From the NCBI GenBank assembly GCA_032718475.1, contig JAUCBJ010005230.1:1-64000 (forward strand): a stretch of 64,000 bases of DNA, given 5' to 3'. The translations under genes were made by a program, and so were the position numbers. This DNA is from Nemertoderma westbladi. Lineage: Eukaryota > Xenacoelomorpha > Nemertodermatida > Nemertodermatidae. Shown piece by piece: positions 11,866 through 24,212 of the stretch. The notes under the pieces are model-generated. The model was given only the letters and a program-made list of their open reading frames with translations. It was not told the origin of the DNA and did not search any database. How positions within the stretch are numbered: position 1 is the stretch's first letter; every line of letters starts with the position of its first letter.

Positions 11866-11929
11866 TTTTGGCAACTTTTGTTCATGTGAAAGTCGTGTTT
11901 TGGCAACTTTTGTTCATGTGAAAGTCGTG
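11866..11929. repeat. 32-bp tandem duplication
   Basis: TTTTGGCAACTTTTGTTCAT followed by GTGAAAGTCGTG occurs twice in direct succession, without a mismatch. Confidence 0.9.
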
Positions 11930-13289
11930 AGGTATCTTGTTCTGGAACAACTATTTGATCTTCCGATAGAAAGATTATAGTTACAGTACCGGTAGTTATT
12001 TGATTGGCTGGAATTCCGTATGCAGTCGCATTTGATATTTTGATATTAATTAGTGAAATTATGTACTTTTGCATAGTAATATCATCACTGACTTCATTGC
12101 AACATTTTTCAAAAAATTATTGTGTTCTAGAACATTAGCTAATCGACTTGCTAGTAATTTTTCCAAACATGATTTATTAAATATTAACACTTTATATTAG
12201 CTAGGTTTTGCTAATTTTTTATAAATATTATAGAACAGGTGTTAATAAATTTTGAACAATATTTTTGTTCTAGAACACAATTTTTATACTACAGTAGCAA
12301 GTTTTTCTACTTTTTTTAGGCTAGATTTCCGTACAGCACTACATTTTTAAAACATATATCATTGGTACTATGGCAACGTGGAAGAGTTCAAGAACAATCG
12401 AAAAGTATTATATACTATTCTATAACATAAATAAAATAAAAAATATAATGTTCTAGAACATATACTGTAGCTAAATTAAAAAATAAACCTTGATTTTTGA
12501 TTAGCGGAAGCTAATGTTCTGAAATTAGCTAATATTGTGCTCTACTGTATAACACAATGTTTTTTTGAAAAATGTTGTGAGGAAGTCAACGATGGTAATT
12601 TAGTTAAAAATTAGTCATAATATGGAACTGTATATATTTCATAAAAAATATTTTAGAAAATGCGACTGCATGCGGAACTGTTCCCTTTTGGTTTTGTATT
12701 AGCTATTTAATTTTATTAGCTAGTAAAAAAATTTTAATTTGAAAACAGTAGATTTAATCCTAAAATAAATCTACTGCATCTGGAATAATGAAGTCATGGA
12801 GGCTAGTAATTAGCTAGATTAGCTAGTTATTATTTATACTGTAACAAGTGCTTTATTTCATGTTGAATGTCAATAATTCACAAATAATTATCGTAGAAGT
12901 TAGTAGGCCTACAGTACTGTATTTTGATAGTATTTTTTTTTATAAAATCTTATAATCTATAAACTCTTCGTACAAACATTAGTTATATAACTAGTTATTT
13001 CGTATTTATAATTTGGATATATGGTTGAATAAAAGTATTGGTCAAAATTTTTTAATATTGATTATTTCCAATTTTATTATCAAATTAATTAATTATTTTC
13101 CTATTTTAAAAAAAAACAGAATTTTTCACATTTCGAAGCCAATAAAAACAGTTAGGATTAATATTTTAAAATTCTGACTAACACTTTTGAAGATGCCAGG
13201 CATGTGGTTACTCTGTCCAAATTTCATGAAAAAAATTAAAAATTGGCTTAGGAGTAACATTTTAAATTTCGTTGAAATTAAAAATACCA

Positions 13290-13935
13290 TTCCGAGATAA
13301 TTGCCTTTAAAATTTGAACCGTCCCGCGCAAAAATTGTCTGTTAATATGTGAGTATGTCTGTCAATATCTATCTATCAACATGAAAGCATAAAATAATGC
13401 AAAGATTTTTGCTATGGGGGTTATCCTGGTCGCTGATTTCATTTCTGAGGTCAGTTTTCAATTTTAAAGAAATCTAGTTTGTCTGTACGTCTGTCTGCCG
13501 GTCTTTCTGACTATCCGACTATTTGTCTATCAAATACTGTATAAGCCTACCATTGAGCTAAAAGTTTAGCTATAGGGGTTTTCCTGGTCGCAGAATTCAT
13601 TTCGAGTGTCAATTGTATCATTTGATGACTTCAAAATTGTCTGTTGGGCTGTCAGACTGTCGGATATATTTTGACAGACAGACAGACAGGCATACAGACA
13701 TAACCGACAAGGCCAAATTTGATTAATGACATCAGATATAAAGTCACCGACCACGAAAACTCATATATGGAATTTTTTAGACAGATAGTATGCTTTTATT
13801 GACGGACAGACATACTGACGGACAAACCGACAGTAAAACGGACAGACAGCCATATCTTGAGAAGTAAGAGAGATCTTGCTAAACGGTTTTCAAATTTGGA
13901 ATCTTGATAAAAATCTGCTCTATATGAAATAAAAA
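13290..13935 (+). repeat. Dispersed repeat family R2, copy 1
   Basis: This aligns over about 640 bp with 56090-56715 in the same orientation, and more weakly with 27600-27860. Shared blocks include CCGAGATAATTGCCTTTAAA, GTCTGTTAATAT, TTTCATTTCTGAGGTCAGTT, AGCTAAAAGTTTAGCT, a GACAGACAGACAGGCATACA microsatellite block and GCTAAACGGTTTTCAAATTT at the 3' side. Non-coding, class unknown. The tetranucleotide CAGA runs resemble those in Helitron-derived elements, but no Helitron termini were identified. Confidence 0.8.
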
Positions 13936-14243
13936 AAATTTGCAAAAAATTATTGAATTAGCGCTACCCCAAACCTTAATAAAAAAATGTTACAAAACAA
14001 GTATTTTTGTTCCAGTTTTAAGATGTTTTCGTAAAAATAATTTTTAAACACTAACTACCTGCGATATGAGAGCTAGTTGTAATATTCCGATGTTATTATT
14101 GATTTTTAAATTGATTAAATGTTCTAGAACAATGTGTGCCCATTAAAAATAAAAGAAACTGTTTATGTAGCCCAAACATTTAAGTGAGAGTTGGCTCTTC
14201 GTCCATATGGCGAATTAGTAAATGTAAATCCGCGTTGCCTCAG

Positions 14244-14863
14244 ATACCAGACCAGAAAGCGCACAAGCACGTAACCAATCACGTCAAGGCACTGCTAGAT
14301 CGCAATACTACGGAAAAGTGCCACCCCAAAGTACAGCTAAACCACGTAATACTACATACACGGTAGCTCCTTCAAAAAACGGGACTATTTCCCAAAACTC
14401 TTTAGGAACACCTACAAAAACACGCTTCGCCGCACCGAAATCATCAAATGGGCGGGGTCGTATTAGCTTTGATACTCACGGTGCTGGTACAGGAGTCCGG
14501 TCAGCCACAATGCCTGGGCGTAATGAGGTGATTCCAACCACCACTGGCAAGAGGGCCCCGTCCACGTCTGGGCGTGCCAGTAATATTCTCGCTATCAAAA
14601 AGCCCGGTACCCGGCCTGAAAAGAGATTTCCATACCTCACCAACGAAACTGTATCTGGGGCCCCGAGCATTAAATCGCCGCCGAAACCACAGCTCAGTGG
14701 CCGGTTCCGTCTTCCGAGTTTCCCTAGCAACGCGTTCAAAGAGACCAGCCAATCAGGCCCCACTAAACGGGCAGCTAAGTTCTGCACTGGTTGCGGTTCT
14801 AAGTATGAGACAGACTGCATCAAATTCTGCCCCAATTGTGGTGTCAAAAATCTTTCGATATAA
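14244..14863 (+). CDS. ZC2HC1-family zinc-finger protein, gene 1, exon 2
   Basis: This exon supplies the last two bases of codon 155 and residues 156-360, ending at TAA 14861-14863. The body is a Ser/Pro/Gly/Arg-rich, probably disordered tail. It finishes with a zinc ribbon of four cysteines, C-x2-C-x11-C-x2-C (Cys335, Cys338, Cys350, Cys353), followed by GVKNLSI. The same ending, with GVKRTAIS, closes the single-exon paralogue. The acceptor ...GTTGCCTCAG|AT joins in phase with exon 1 to give GAT (Asp). A foldback element begins about 60 bp after the stop. Confidence 0.88.
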
Positions 14864-15214
14864 CGGCAACATGGTTGTTTCTGTTTGTTGATTGTTATTT
14901 GGTATTTCCTTGTTTCCTATTTGGTATTCTAATGATGGATAGGTGGAATTTGTGACAATACCTAAAAATGGTGACAACAGTCAGCCAGTCAAAAAAATGG
15001 TGGACCATTATTAAAAATTGCTTCAAAGAATATGAATAACAGTAGATCTCAGTCCTAAAAGTATACTTCTTCTAAGTTTCAGCTCCGCATATCGCCCGGA
15101 AGTCACAAGAAAACAGTCAAACGTCTGAGGACAACACACAAAATGTCTGGACGTGTGTTAACACTCGAAATCATGAATTCAGTATTCTGCAATACAGCTT
15201 ACCATTTAGGCCTA

Positions 15215-15735
15215 CACTGTTGCACAGTTGTTGTAGTTTATGCATTTCTTTCAACCGTTGTCTGTCCTTCGTCTGTTGATCTGTCGACGAATGTTTGGAG
15301 GCTAAGAAACGTTCTTCGATGGAATTAATTATATACAGTGGGTCAAGGTTGAAATATTGATACCCATACACCCGTCAGGGTTAGCCCATACGCTAAAGCT
15401 TGCGAACCAGCGAGAGATTCCACTGCCAGTTGTCTATGCAAAAGTCTAAATCGTCCTTCACAACACACGCGAAGTCTCCCTTCATATTCCACATTCCAAC
15501 ATATTCTGGGAGTTTATCGGTAGATATACTACGGTACTGTAGGATGGTTTGCAAGCAGCTTGGCCTACGGCTGTACGGGTATCACTATTTCAACCTTGGC
15601 CTATAATTATTCCATCGAAGATTGTTTATTTGACTTCAGACATTCGGCGACAGATCGACCAACAGACGGCAGGACATACAACGATTGAAAGAAATACATA
15701 AACTACTGTACAACACTATGGGCCTAACTGGTAGT
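15215..15735. mobile_element. Foldback element nested in left arm of the larger one
   Basis: The two halves are imperfect inverted copies. About 15190-15415 (TTTATGCATTTCTTTCAACC, GTTCTTCGATGGAATTA, TCAAGGTTGAAATA) pairs with about 15530-15745. It interrupts the outer arm at GCTTAC/TATGG, which is continuous in the opposite arm near 16690. Inserted after the outer structure formed. Confidence 0.65.
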
Positions 15736-15805
15736 AAGCTATGGCATACTTTTAGTATTTTTATTCGACATTTTAATTCCCCTTGATATTCTTCTGAATT
15801 TAGTC

Positions 15806-16185
15806 GCGAGATAAATGATTAAACTCGCGAGAAAATTATCAAACTCGCGAGAAAATTATTAAACTCGCGAGAAAATCATTAAACTCGCGAGAAAAATGAT
15901 TAAATTCGCGAGACAATTATAAATCTCGCGAGATAAATGATTAAACTCGCGAAAAAATAATTAATTTCGCGAGATAAATGATTAAACTCGCGAGAGAAAA
16001 TAATTAAACTCGCGAGAAAATAATTAATCTCGCGAGATAAAAGATTAAACTCGCGAGATTAAATGATTAGACTCGCGAGAAAATAATTAATCTCGCGAGA
16101 TAAATGATTAAACTCGCGAGAAAATAATTAATATCGCGAGATAAATTATTAAACTCGCGAGAAAAATGATTAAATTCGCGAGAAA
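15806..16185. repeat. CTCGCGAG minisatellite, left array
   Basis: About 18 copies of a 20-24 bp unit built around the palindrome CTCGCGAG with AT-rich spacers (GATAAATGATTAAA, AAAATAATTAAT). A mirror-image array lies at 16432-16640. Confidence 0.9.
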
Positions 16186-16431
16186 ATAACAAACATGCTA
16201 CGTATTAACGTATACATTTAAACAAACATGCTTCCCTAAACTCGACACGACGCCCCTTAATACAGACAGGAGGCAGAGGTTACGGTATGCTGAAATGAAT
16301 GATATAGAAAGAAGGCCTATTTAATACCTATTATATCCCTAGATTGCACCTATAAGGGTATTTCCTCTGCTGCTATTGGATAGCCGTTTCCTACTGTCCC
16401 AATTAACAGCCAATCGCGATTTTTTTCGCGA

Positions 16432-16640
16432 GATGTGTATTTTTCTCGCGAGTTTAATCATTAATCTCGCGAGATTAATTAATTTCTCGCGAGTTTAATC
16501 ATTTATCTCGCGAGATTAATAAATTTCTCGCGAGTTTAATAATTTATCTCGCGAGTTTAATTATTTTCTCGCGAGTTTAATCATTTATCTCGCGATATTA
16601 ATTATTTTCTCGCGAGTTTAATCATTTATCTCGCGACTAA
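16432..16640. repeat. CTCGCGAG minisatellite, right array (inverted)
   Basis: Roughly ten CTCGCGAG-centred units in the opposite sense to 15806-16185. Together the two form the inner part of the foldback. Confidence 0.9.
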
Positions 16641-16988
16641 ATTCAGAAGAATATCAAGGGGAATTAAAATGTCGAATAAAAATACTAAAAGTATGCCATA
16701 GTAAGCAGTATTGCATAGTACTGCATTCATGACTTGGAGTGTTGTCCGGACATATTGTGTGTTGTCTCCAGACGTTTGACTGTTTTCCTACGACTTGCCG
16801 GCAATATGTCTGTATGTAGAGCTGAAACTTGGCAGAATTGTTATGTGCATTGTTTGTGGCCATTTTTGATAATGGTCAACTTTTTTTTGACTGTGGCTTA
16901 CTGTTGTCACCGTTTTTAGTTGTTGTCTCAAATTCCACCTATCCTCTAATGATTGTTCTAATGATGCTATGCCAGTATACGGTGTGAG

Positions 16989-17122
16989 AGAGATGAAAAT
17001 CAGACAGTCTGCTTATGTAATGTAGGTAGGCTACCGGTGTTAACATTACATACCCTACATTACATAAGCAGACTGTCTGATGTGTATGTTATTATTGTGT
17101 TTTTTCATTTAGAGATGAAAAT
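16989..17122. mobile_element. 110-bp insertion with perfect hairpin and 12-bp direct repeats
   Basis: A 27-bp inverted repeat with no mismatch, starting TCAGACAGTCTGCTTATGTA (17000-17026), pairs with 17054-17080 across a 27-nt loop. The direct repeat AGAGATGAAAAT flanks it at 16989-17000 and 17111-17122. This could be a target duplication of a small retroposed or foldback element. Confidence 0.6.
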
Positions 17123-17669
17123 GCTTTTAACCATATTATCTGCGATGTCAAACACCAATCTCTTAATGTAGGAAGTGAATAATAATTAGATTACGCAGCG
17201 GCCACCCCTTAGGTAACAATTCCACTCAAATAGGGAATTTTCCATTGAAATACAAATGTAGTAGAGGCCTACAGGTGAAAAGATATGTATTTGTGTTACA
17301 GACAGCGTAAGATTTTATGGTAATTAATAATATTTAATAATTATCAATAACACAATTGTATATTTAATATAAAAAGGTGTTATTTATGAGTTTTTAGGGT
17401 CGGTTTGTTTAGCTTATCTTGAATTGGAAACATTCTATCCACATATGATATTTAACACCAGTAAACTGTGCACTGCACATTATGCACAATGTGGTTGAAT
17501 TTCTAACGTTGTTGCAACAGTAACTTTATTCACATAAATTCAAACTCGTTATTTATTGCAGTTGAAATACTAAGATTGTATCCACGTGTTTCACACATGC
17601 ACACTTATGGTATATTATTGGTTGAATTGGGAACATTGTATCAACGAATAAAATCTAACTCTTGTACAC
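17123..17669. other. Non-coding stretch
   Basis: No gene or repeat recognised. AT-rich. Confidence 0.4.
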
Positions 17670-18020
17670 TAGGTGCGCGAAAAAATTGAATAGAAACAAT
17701 GGACTAAGTGGTAACAAGGTTCCCTGAATCGAGTGGGGGGGGGGGGGGGGGGGGGGGTGTGTTTGTTGTAAAAAACACGAGGAAACGATCGATATGGCGG
17801 GGAATACAATATTACAATTGTAAGAGCGGGAAGCCAATTTTGAAAATTTATTATATTGTTTTCTATGGAGGGATTCGGATTCTGATTTTAGATTCATTAA
17901 AATAGGCAACACATTTAATCTCAATCATTTCACACGTGGCTTATATACAATTGAAAGCGGAGTCTTGTGCTTCTTTTGACACATACTATTAATTAAATTC
18001 ATGGTGATGAACATTTGAAA
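17670..18020 (+). repeat. Dispersed repeat family R1, copy 2
   Basis: Same element and orientation as 5041-5405. The G-run after ATCGAGT is expanded to about 24 G (about 17735-17757), so reading frames crossing it are unreliable. Confidence 0.8.
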
Positions 18021-19739
18021 TTATTTTTTGAAAACAGGTTGGATTGACCGCCTACAAGCAGACAAGTAAAAATTGTCATCTCATGCCAAAATTGTGATGG
18101 TCTCCTGTAATAAAGTTGGTCAAGACAAGGCCTTCGTTCGATCAAGCCCACTTCCGCACTTTGAATGCCATATGGAATTCTATTTATAGACTGTCAACCG
18201 GAAGTTGATTGGCCTGAATTGTGTTCCTAGGCGACCGAGAACACTTTTCCTGATAACTGCATGTTTCAGAAGCTGTCAGCTGAAGTCTGGAAGTCCCTAC
18301 AGCAATATGTAGGTGCGGTACCGTACTGCCGTAGGTACCTGGGTACCGGTTGCGTTGCCAGTTGTAGTTTTAGTTCAGCAGGGCACAGGGCAGCAATTAG
18401 CAATACGTCAGGCAGGACCCGCAGGACAGTACCGGTACATAACTGACTGACTACCCGACCGGTATAACTGATAAGACTGACTGACTGACAACAACATACA
18501 GCAGTACAGTAGCCTACCATACCATTCTACTACTGTACTGCTGTACTAGCATAGGCAGATAGGCCTTGGCCAGTGATTTATGTAATTTTGTTAGACTTAG
18601 GCCTACACTGTACTTGGCCTACATTATTTCAGATATTATCAGGGCACCACTGCATTATAACGACACCCCAGTAATCCATTTTACATTCGATATCTCGTGT
18701 GGTTGACAGGTTGATAATAGACTGAATAGACTTGTGGCTGTAGGCAGGTAAGAAAAGAAGTAGGTTACAGAGGCGAGTTGGGCAGTTGGGGGAACCAAAA
18801 CAACAACATGACTCGCGAAGTTGAGAATACATACGACTGTGTGACAGTATGATAGAGGTGAGAGATGATGCTCGTCGTTTGCTGATTCCACACGTCTTTG
18901 CAGTAATCTGGCAGTCTGGTAATATCATATAGGCCTATATCAGGATCAGCTGATCAATATATACTTACAGTACCCCGGGTATTATATCAGTATTCGATTT
19001 TCAGTATTCGTACTCGCAAGTACGCCGAGTTGTGTCTGCACCGAAACACCTTAGCAGATTACGATTTATCAAACCATACTAGCAAGGGGAGAGAGTGAGA
19101 GAGGTTAGCAACAACAAGTTGCAGTTCGTTGCGTTCCTTGGCAACTGTTCCTGGAAGCACACACCCGTCAAGCCAATCGTGGCATAGCTTCAAGTTGCCC
19201 GGAAATTCAAGCGGAATGTCGCGAGCGAGAAATTAAAGTTGCAATTGTTCCCATAGGTTTAGTTGAGTATAGGCCTAATAAATTTTTGATTAAGCGATCA
19301 TTTTTAAGTTCGTTTTTTTAAGTCAAATTTTAAGCAATTATTATATTACAGTGGATATTTTTAGGAATTGTGGGATGTTGTACAATAATAAATCAATTTG
19401 CAGTTTGTGGCATTTATTAATAGTTAATTATTAGTTTTAGTTATTTAGGTAATTATACAATTATATGCAATATTACACTGCAATGTATGCTAATCAAGTA
19501 TTGTTATTATACTACTATTACGTTAATAAATAAACTTTCAAATAATTAGATTTCTTAATAAGGGCATAGCTGAATCAACAAACTTTTGAAAAAAGTATAA
19601 GTGGTTCGCCACGGGCATAGGGGATTCGACCTAAAAAGGTCTTACCATTGTGCCTCGAATGTAATATTTTTCATTGCACAATATAGATCGAAATATTCGA
19701 ATGATACATTTAATGATATTGGTAAAAGAGAGTTCGTTG
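18021..19739. other. Non-coding stretch
   Basis: No supported gene. Several TAGGCCTA and ACCGGTAC palindromes occur between 18300 and 18960. Short frames around 18261-18928 have no recognisable domain. Confidence 0.4.
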
Positions 19740-21560
<1,821 letters not shown>

Positions 21561-21740
21561 TGGTATGATCTGGGTGTTTAGACTGAACTGAATGAAAAAC
21601 CACTGGGACGCCAATGTGCAGTGCCGGATTACCCAATGTGCACAGTGTGCACGTGCACAGTGTGCACGTGCACAGGGGCCTCCACCACTGAGGGGCCTCC
21701 ACCACTCAACACTCAAAAAAAACAGAAAAACTTACAGGAA

Positions 21741-22030
21741 AGGACAGTGGTTTAGTACATAAATGTTTCAGTTATTCACTAGTAGGAGTAGGCCTACACG
21801 TACAGTATAAGCTATAAAGTTTCAGTTTGAGGTTTAGTCTGTGAGTACAACTTACAGTAGTAGGTCTACAGTACACTACATGTATACAGAAAGACAGTGG
21901 TGTTTAGTACATAAATGTTTCAGTTATTCACTAGTAGGTGTAGGCTTACACGTATAAGCTATAAAGTTTCAGTTTGATGTTCAGTCTGTGAGTACAACTT
22001 ACAGTAGTACGTCTACAGTACACTACATGC
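21741..22030. repeat. 150-bp tandem duplication inside the hAT element
   Basis: Two direct copies, offset by about 150 bp and beginning GACAGTGG..TTTAGTACATAAATG (21744 and 21894), share TTTCAGTTATTCACTAGTAG and the TGAGTACAACTTACAGTAGT block with few changes. Confidence 0.9.
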
Positions 22031-22745
22031 TGACATGTATACAGTACTGTTTTGCTAACTGTAGCTGTGGCAGACCGATCAGCAGACCAACACGTCGAAA
22101 AGAAACGAAAGCAAATGTCTGGCCATGAAAAACGTAATGAGAGGAGACACAGGCTATTGCAGGAACACAGCCACTTACAGCTTTCTTTGGACCAGTGGCA
22201 GGGGCAGCAATAAGTGAAGAGAGTGACGACGGTGTGATGCTGGCTCCAGTTATTTACCAGGTACGGACTCGGACTGTGAGGTCCAAGAGGAAGACATAGA
22301 TGTGCAGCAAGATCCAGACAGCCAGAGACGGAACCTAAAGTCCTGCTTGTTGAATGTGATGTCGGCCTGTGGCCAGATAAACTTACTGACGTTCGAATTG
22401 ATGCTGTGGTTAACTTGGATGTGTCCAAGCTACATAGCATGCGGATCCAAAGTTACTTGAACTGTCCACAGTGCAGACAGTTCAGAAGGAAGGACGTTCA
22501 GTAGCTCGGAAGTGTGGTGTGAGCATGTTTGAACGCAAGCTAAAGAACACAAAGTCTTCCAAGCGCACCTGGTTGTGCTTTAGTCCATATTATACACGAC
22601 TTTGCGTCTCGCAAGGCTCGTAAAGTTGTTTTCTAAATAAAGTACTATATATACTGGTTAGATTCTTTTTTGTATTATTATTCTTTGTTTTATTCATAAT
22701 ATTCGTTTAAATCTAAGTATATCTCTCTATCTCTGATTGATCAGG

Positions 22746-22772
22746 GCCCCCCCCCCCCCCCCCCCCCCCCCC
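22746..22772. repeat. Poly-C tract in hAT terminus
   Basis: A run of about 27 C, apparently expanded from a GGGCCCCC stretch that is short in the partner end of the element. Confidence 0.9.
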
Positions 22773-23013
22773 AATCATGTGCACAGGGGCCCCCACCGGG
22801 CTTGATCCGGCTCTGCCAATGTGCATAACATATTGCTGTAGTGGAGCGTGTATAAGCGTGTAATATACGTCCACGTTCAATAAGGTACCGATGCGTGGTA
22901 CGAAGGGGTACGGTACCTCTGTTTATCCATCTATTCTGTTGTAAAATTAAAAGTAACTGATTACCGGTACCGGTAGGCCTACTGCATATTCCGTTATAAC
23001 GTTGCAACTGGCA

Positions 23014-23979
23014 ATGGCGGATGACGATAGAATTCCGTGCAATATTTGCAACAGGAAATTTGCCGCGGAAACTTTGGAACGGCATTTCGCCATCTGCAAG
23101 AAGACGACCAAGAAGAAACCCCGGAAAGTCTTCGACTCTATGAAGCAACGGGCCGAGGGATCAGACGTCCCGTACCAGCGCACACGGGGCGTAAAGCCCG
23201 GACAGCCTCCCCCGACACACCCCGCCCCAAAGTCGAACTGGCGGGCCACTCACGATGACTTTATCCGCAACATCCGCGCCGCAAAACAGGCGCAGCATTG
23301 TATCGATACGGGGAAGCCATTGCCCCCACCACCGGCGCCCAGCGGACCGCCACCCGGGTACATACAGTGTGGCGGCTGCGGACGCCACTTCAACGCAACT
23401 GCCGCAGAGCGCCACATCCCATTGTGTAAAGACAGAGTGAAGACGCTGGGTAAACCGTTGAACCCGACGGTTAGACGCGGAGGGTATGCGGCTGGGCGGG
23501 GTGCGGTGGGTAGGGGCACGGGGGCACCACCCAGAGCGGCAGCGCAGCCCAACTCTGCCAGCGCCATCACTAAACCGGCCCCGACCGCGACCGGCCGCGC
23601 CCAGGTCGGGAAGACCACCCCGGGGGCCTCACGCATCCCTAGCACGGGGTCCCGTGTCCCCAACGGGGGGTCCCGTCTCCCTAGCGGTGGTTCCCGGATT
23701 CCGAGTGGGGGTTCCCGGATACCGAGTGGGGGTTCCCGGATACCCGCTCGAGGAGACCGCGCCGCGCCCACCGCCGCCCAGACCAGCGGGATCCCCCGTG
23801 GTGGCTCGTCGGAGGCTCAGCGTCCGTCGGGCGATCGTCGCCCTTCGGTAGAGGCAGGGCGTCGCCCATCCGGGTCAACGAACCTTGCCCGATTCTGTAC
23901 GGAATGTGGCGAGAAGTTCCCTTCCCCAACCAGTAAGTTCTGTATGAGTTGCGGTGTAAAACGAACTGCCATATCCTAA
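23014..23979 (+). CDS. ZC2HC1-family zinc-finger protein, gene 2 (single exon)
   Basis: A 321-residue uninterrupted frame. It has two C2HC fingers (Cys9, Cys12, His24, Cys28 and Cys119, Cys122, His134, Cys138), the basic KKKPRKVFDS motif, a proline-rich linker and a C-terminal zinc ribbon (Cys295, Cys298, Cys310, Cys313) ending GVKRTAIS. Residues 205-247 are a run of about six 7-residue GSRIPSG-like repeats. Gene 1 has an intron at the point equivalent to about residue 157 here; this copy has none. That points to intron loss or retrotransposition from a spliced mRNA, though 5' non-coding exons cannot be excluded. Base composition is GC-rich compared with the AT-rich flanks and with gene 1. 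ATG 23014 is the first in frame. The frame is intact, so the gene is probably functional. Confidence 0.92.
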   Translation: MADDDRIPCNICNRKFAAETLERHFAICKKTTKKKPRKVFDSMKQRAEGSDVPYQRTRGVKPGQPPPTHPAPKSNWRATHDDFIRNIRAAKQAQHCIDTGKPLPPPPAPSGPPPGYIQCGGCGRHFNATAAERHIPLCKDRVKTLGKPLNPTVRRGGYAAGRGAVGRGTGAPPRAAAQPNSASAITKPAPTATGRAQVGKTTPGASRIPSTGSRVPNGGSRLPSGGSRIPSGGSRIPSGGSRIPARGDRAAPTAAQTSGIPRGGSSEAQRPSGDRRPSVEAGRRPSGSTNLARFCTECGEKFPSPTSKFCMSCGVKRTAIS

Positions 23980-24206
23980 AAGAAACTCGGCAGTCACTGG
24001 TGGTCTTCTCTCACTTTTCGCGCACTCGACTCGACAGCCAGGGGATAACTCGGCAATCCTCCTCTACTTAGACATTCGTTTCTATTCCAGACAGCGGTTC
24101 TTCACTTTTGTAATATATGGTAAAATTAATAACGAAACTTATTATCGTAAATGATAATTAAGTTCATAATATTTTTCTATTTGATTTCTAGATATTTTGT
24201 CTGTAT

Positions 24207-24212
24207 AATAAA
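24207..24212 (+). terminator. Candidate polyadenylation signal of ZC2HC1 gene 2
   Basis: AATAAA about 230 bp after the stop codon, the first perfect match downstream. Position only; no transcript evidence. Confidence 0.45.

Larger units (their letters stand above)
11411..14243 (+). other. Intron 1 of ZC2HC1 gene 1
   Basis: A 2.8-kb, AT-rich intron starting GTAACG and ending TTGCCTCAG. It holds a 265-bp MITE (11539-11803), a 32-bp tandem duplication (11866-11929), five perfect GTTCTAGAAC palindromes (11809, 12124, 12267, 12450, 14121) and a dispersed repeat (about 13290-13935). Splice sites are inferred from phase and from protein similarity to the paralogue. Confidence 0.8.
14926..16970. mobile_element. 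Large nested foldback with CTCGCGAG arrays
   Basis: The outer left arm (about 14926-15215, continuing at 15735-15812) matches the reverse complement of the right arm (about 16618-16965). Shared landmarks are GATAGGTGGAATTTG, AAAACAGTCAAACGTCTG, GGCATACTTTTAGTATTTTT and CCCCTTGATATTCTTCTGAA. The left arm is interrupted by a second foldback (15215-15735). Inside the outer arms are two minisatellites rich in CTCGCGAG (15806-16185 and, inverted, 16432-16640) around a 245-bp centre. No transposase is seen. It may be a foldback transposon or a recombination product. Confidence 0.75.
21619..22815 (+). mobile_element. hAT-superfamily transposon, internally deleted
   Basis: The ends are imperfect terminal inverted repeats, CAGTGCCGGATTACCC at the left and (reverse complement) CAGAGCCGGATCAAGCCC at the right. 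They are flanked by a perfect 8-bp target duplication CCAATGTG (21611-21618 and 22816-22823), diagnostic of hAT. Readable remnants in several frames (about 22060-22600) resemble the N-terminal part and TTF-type zinc-finger region of ZMYM-like hAT transposases: MSGHEKRNERRHRLLQEH, WPDKLTDVRIDA and TARKCG..MFERKLKN-like pieces. The catalytic domain is absent. A poly-C run (22746-22772) sits inside the right end. The element ends 198 bp before the ATG of ZC2HC1 gene 2. Confidence 0.9.

Noticed and set aside
14184-14366. Separate small gene overlapping ZC2HC1 exon 2
   Set aside because: A different frame from the zinc-ribbon coding frame, which is explained by splicing at 14243/14244.
17655-17924. 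Proline- or glycine-rich frames near 17700
   Set aside because: Generated by the poly-G expansion in repeat R1.
22741-23148. Minus-strand frame ending in a glycine run
   Set aside because: It crosses the poly-C tract and the start of ZC2HC1 gene 2. Artefact of composition.
23250-23771. Minus-strand 173-codon frame across ZC2HC1 gene 2
   Set aside because: A shadow of the GC-rich plus-strand gene; the plus strand holds all conserved cysteines.
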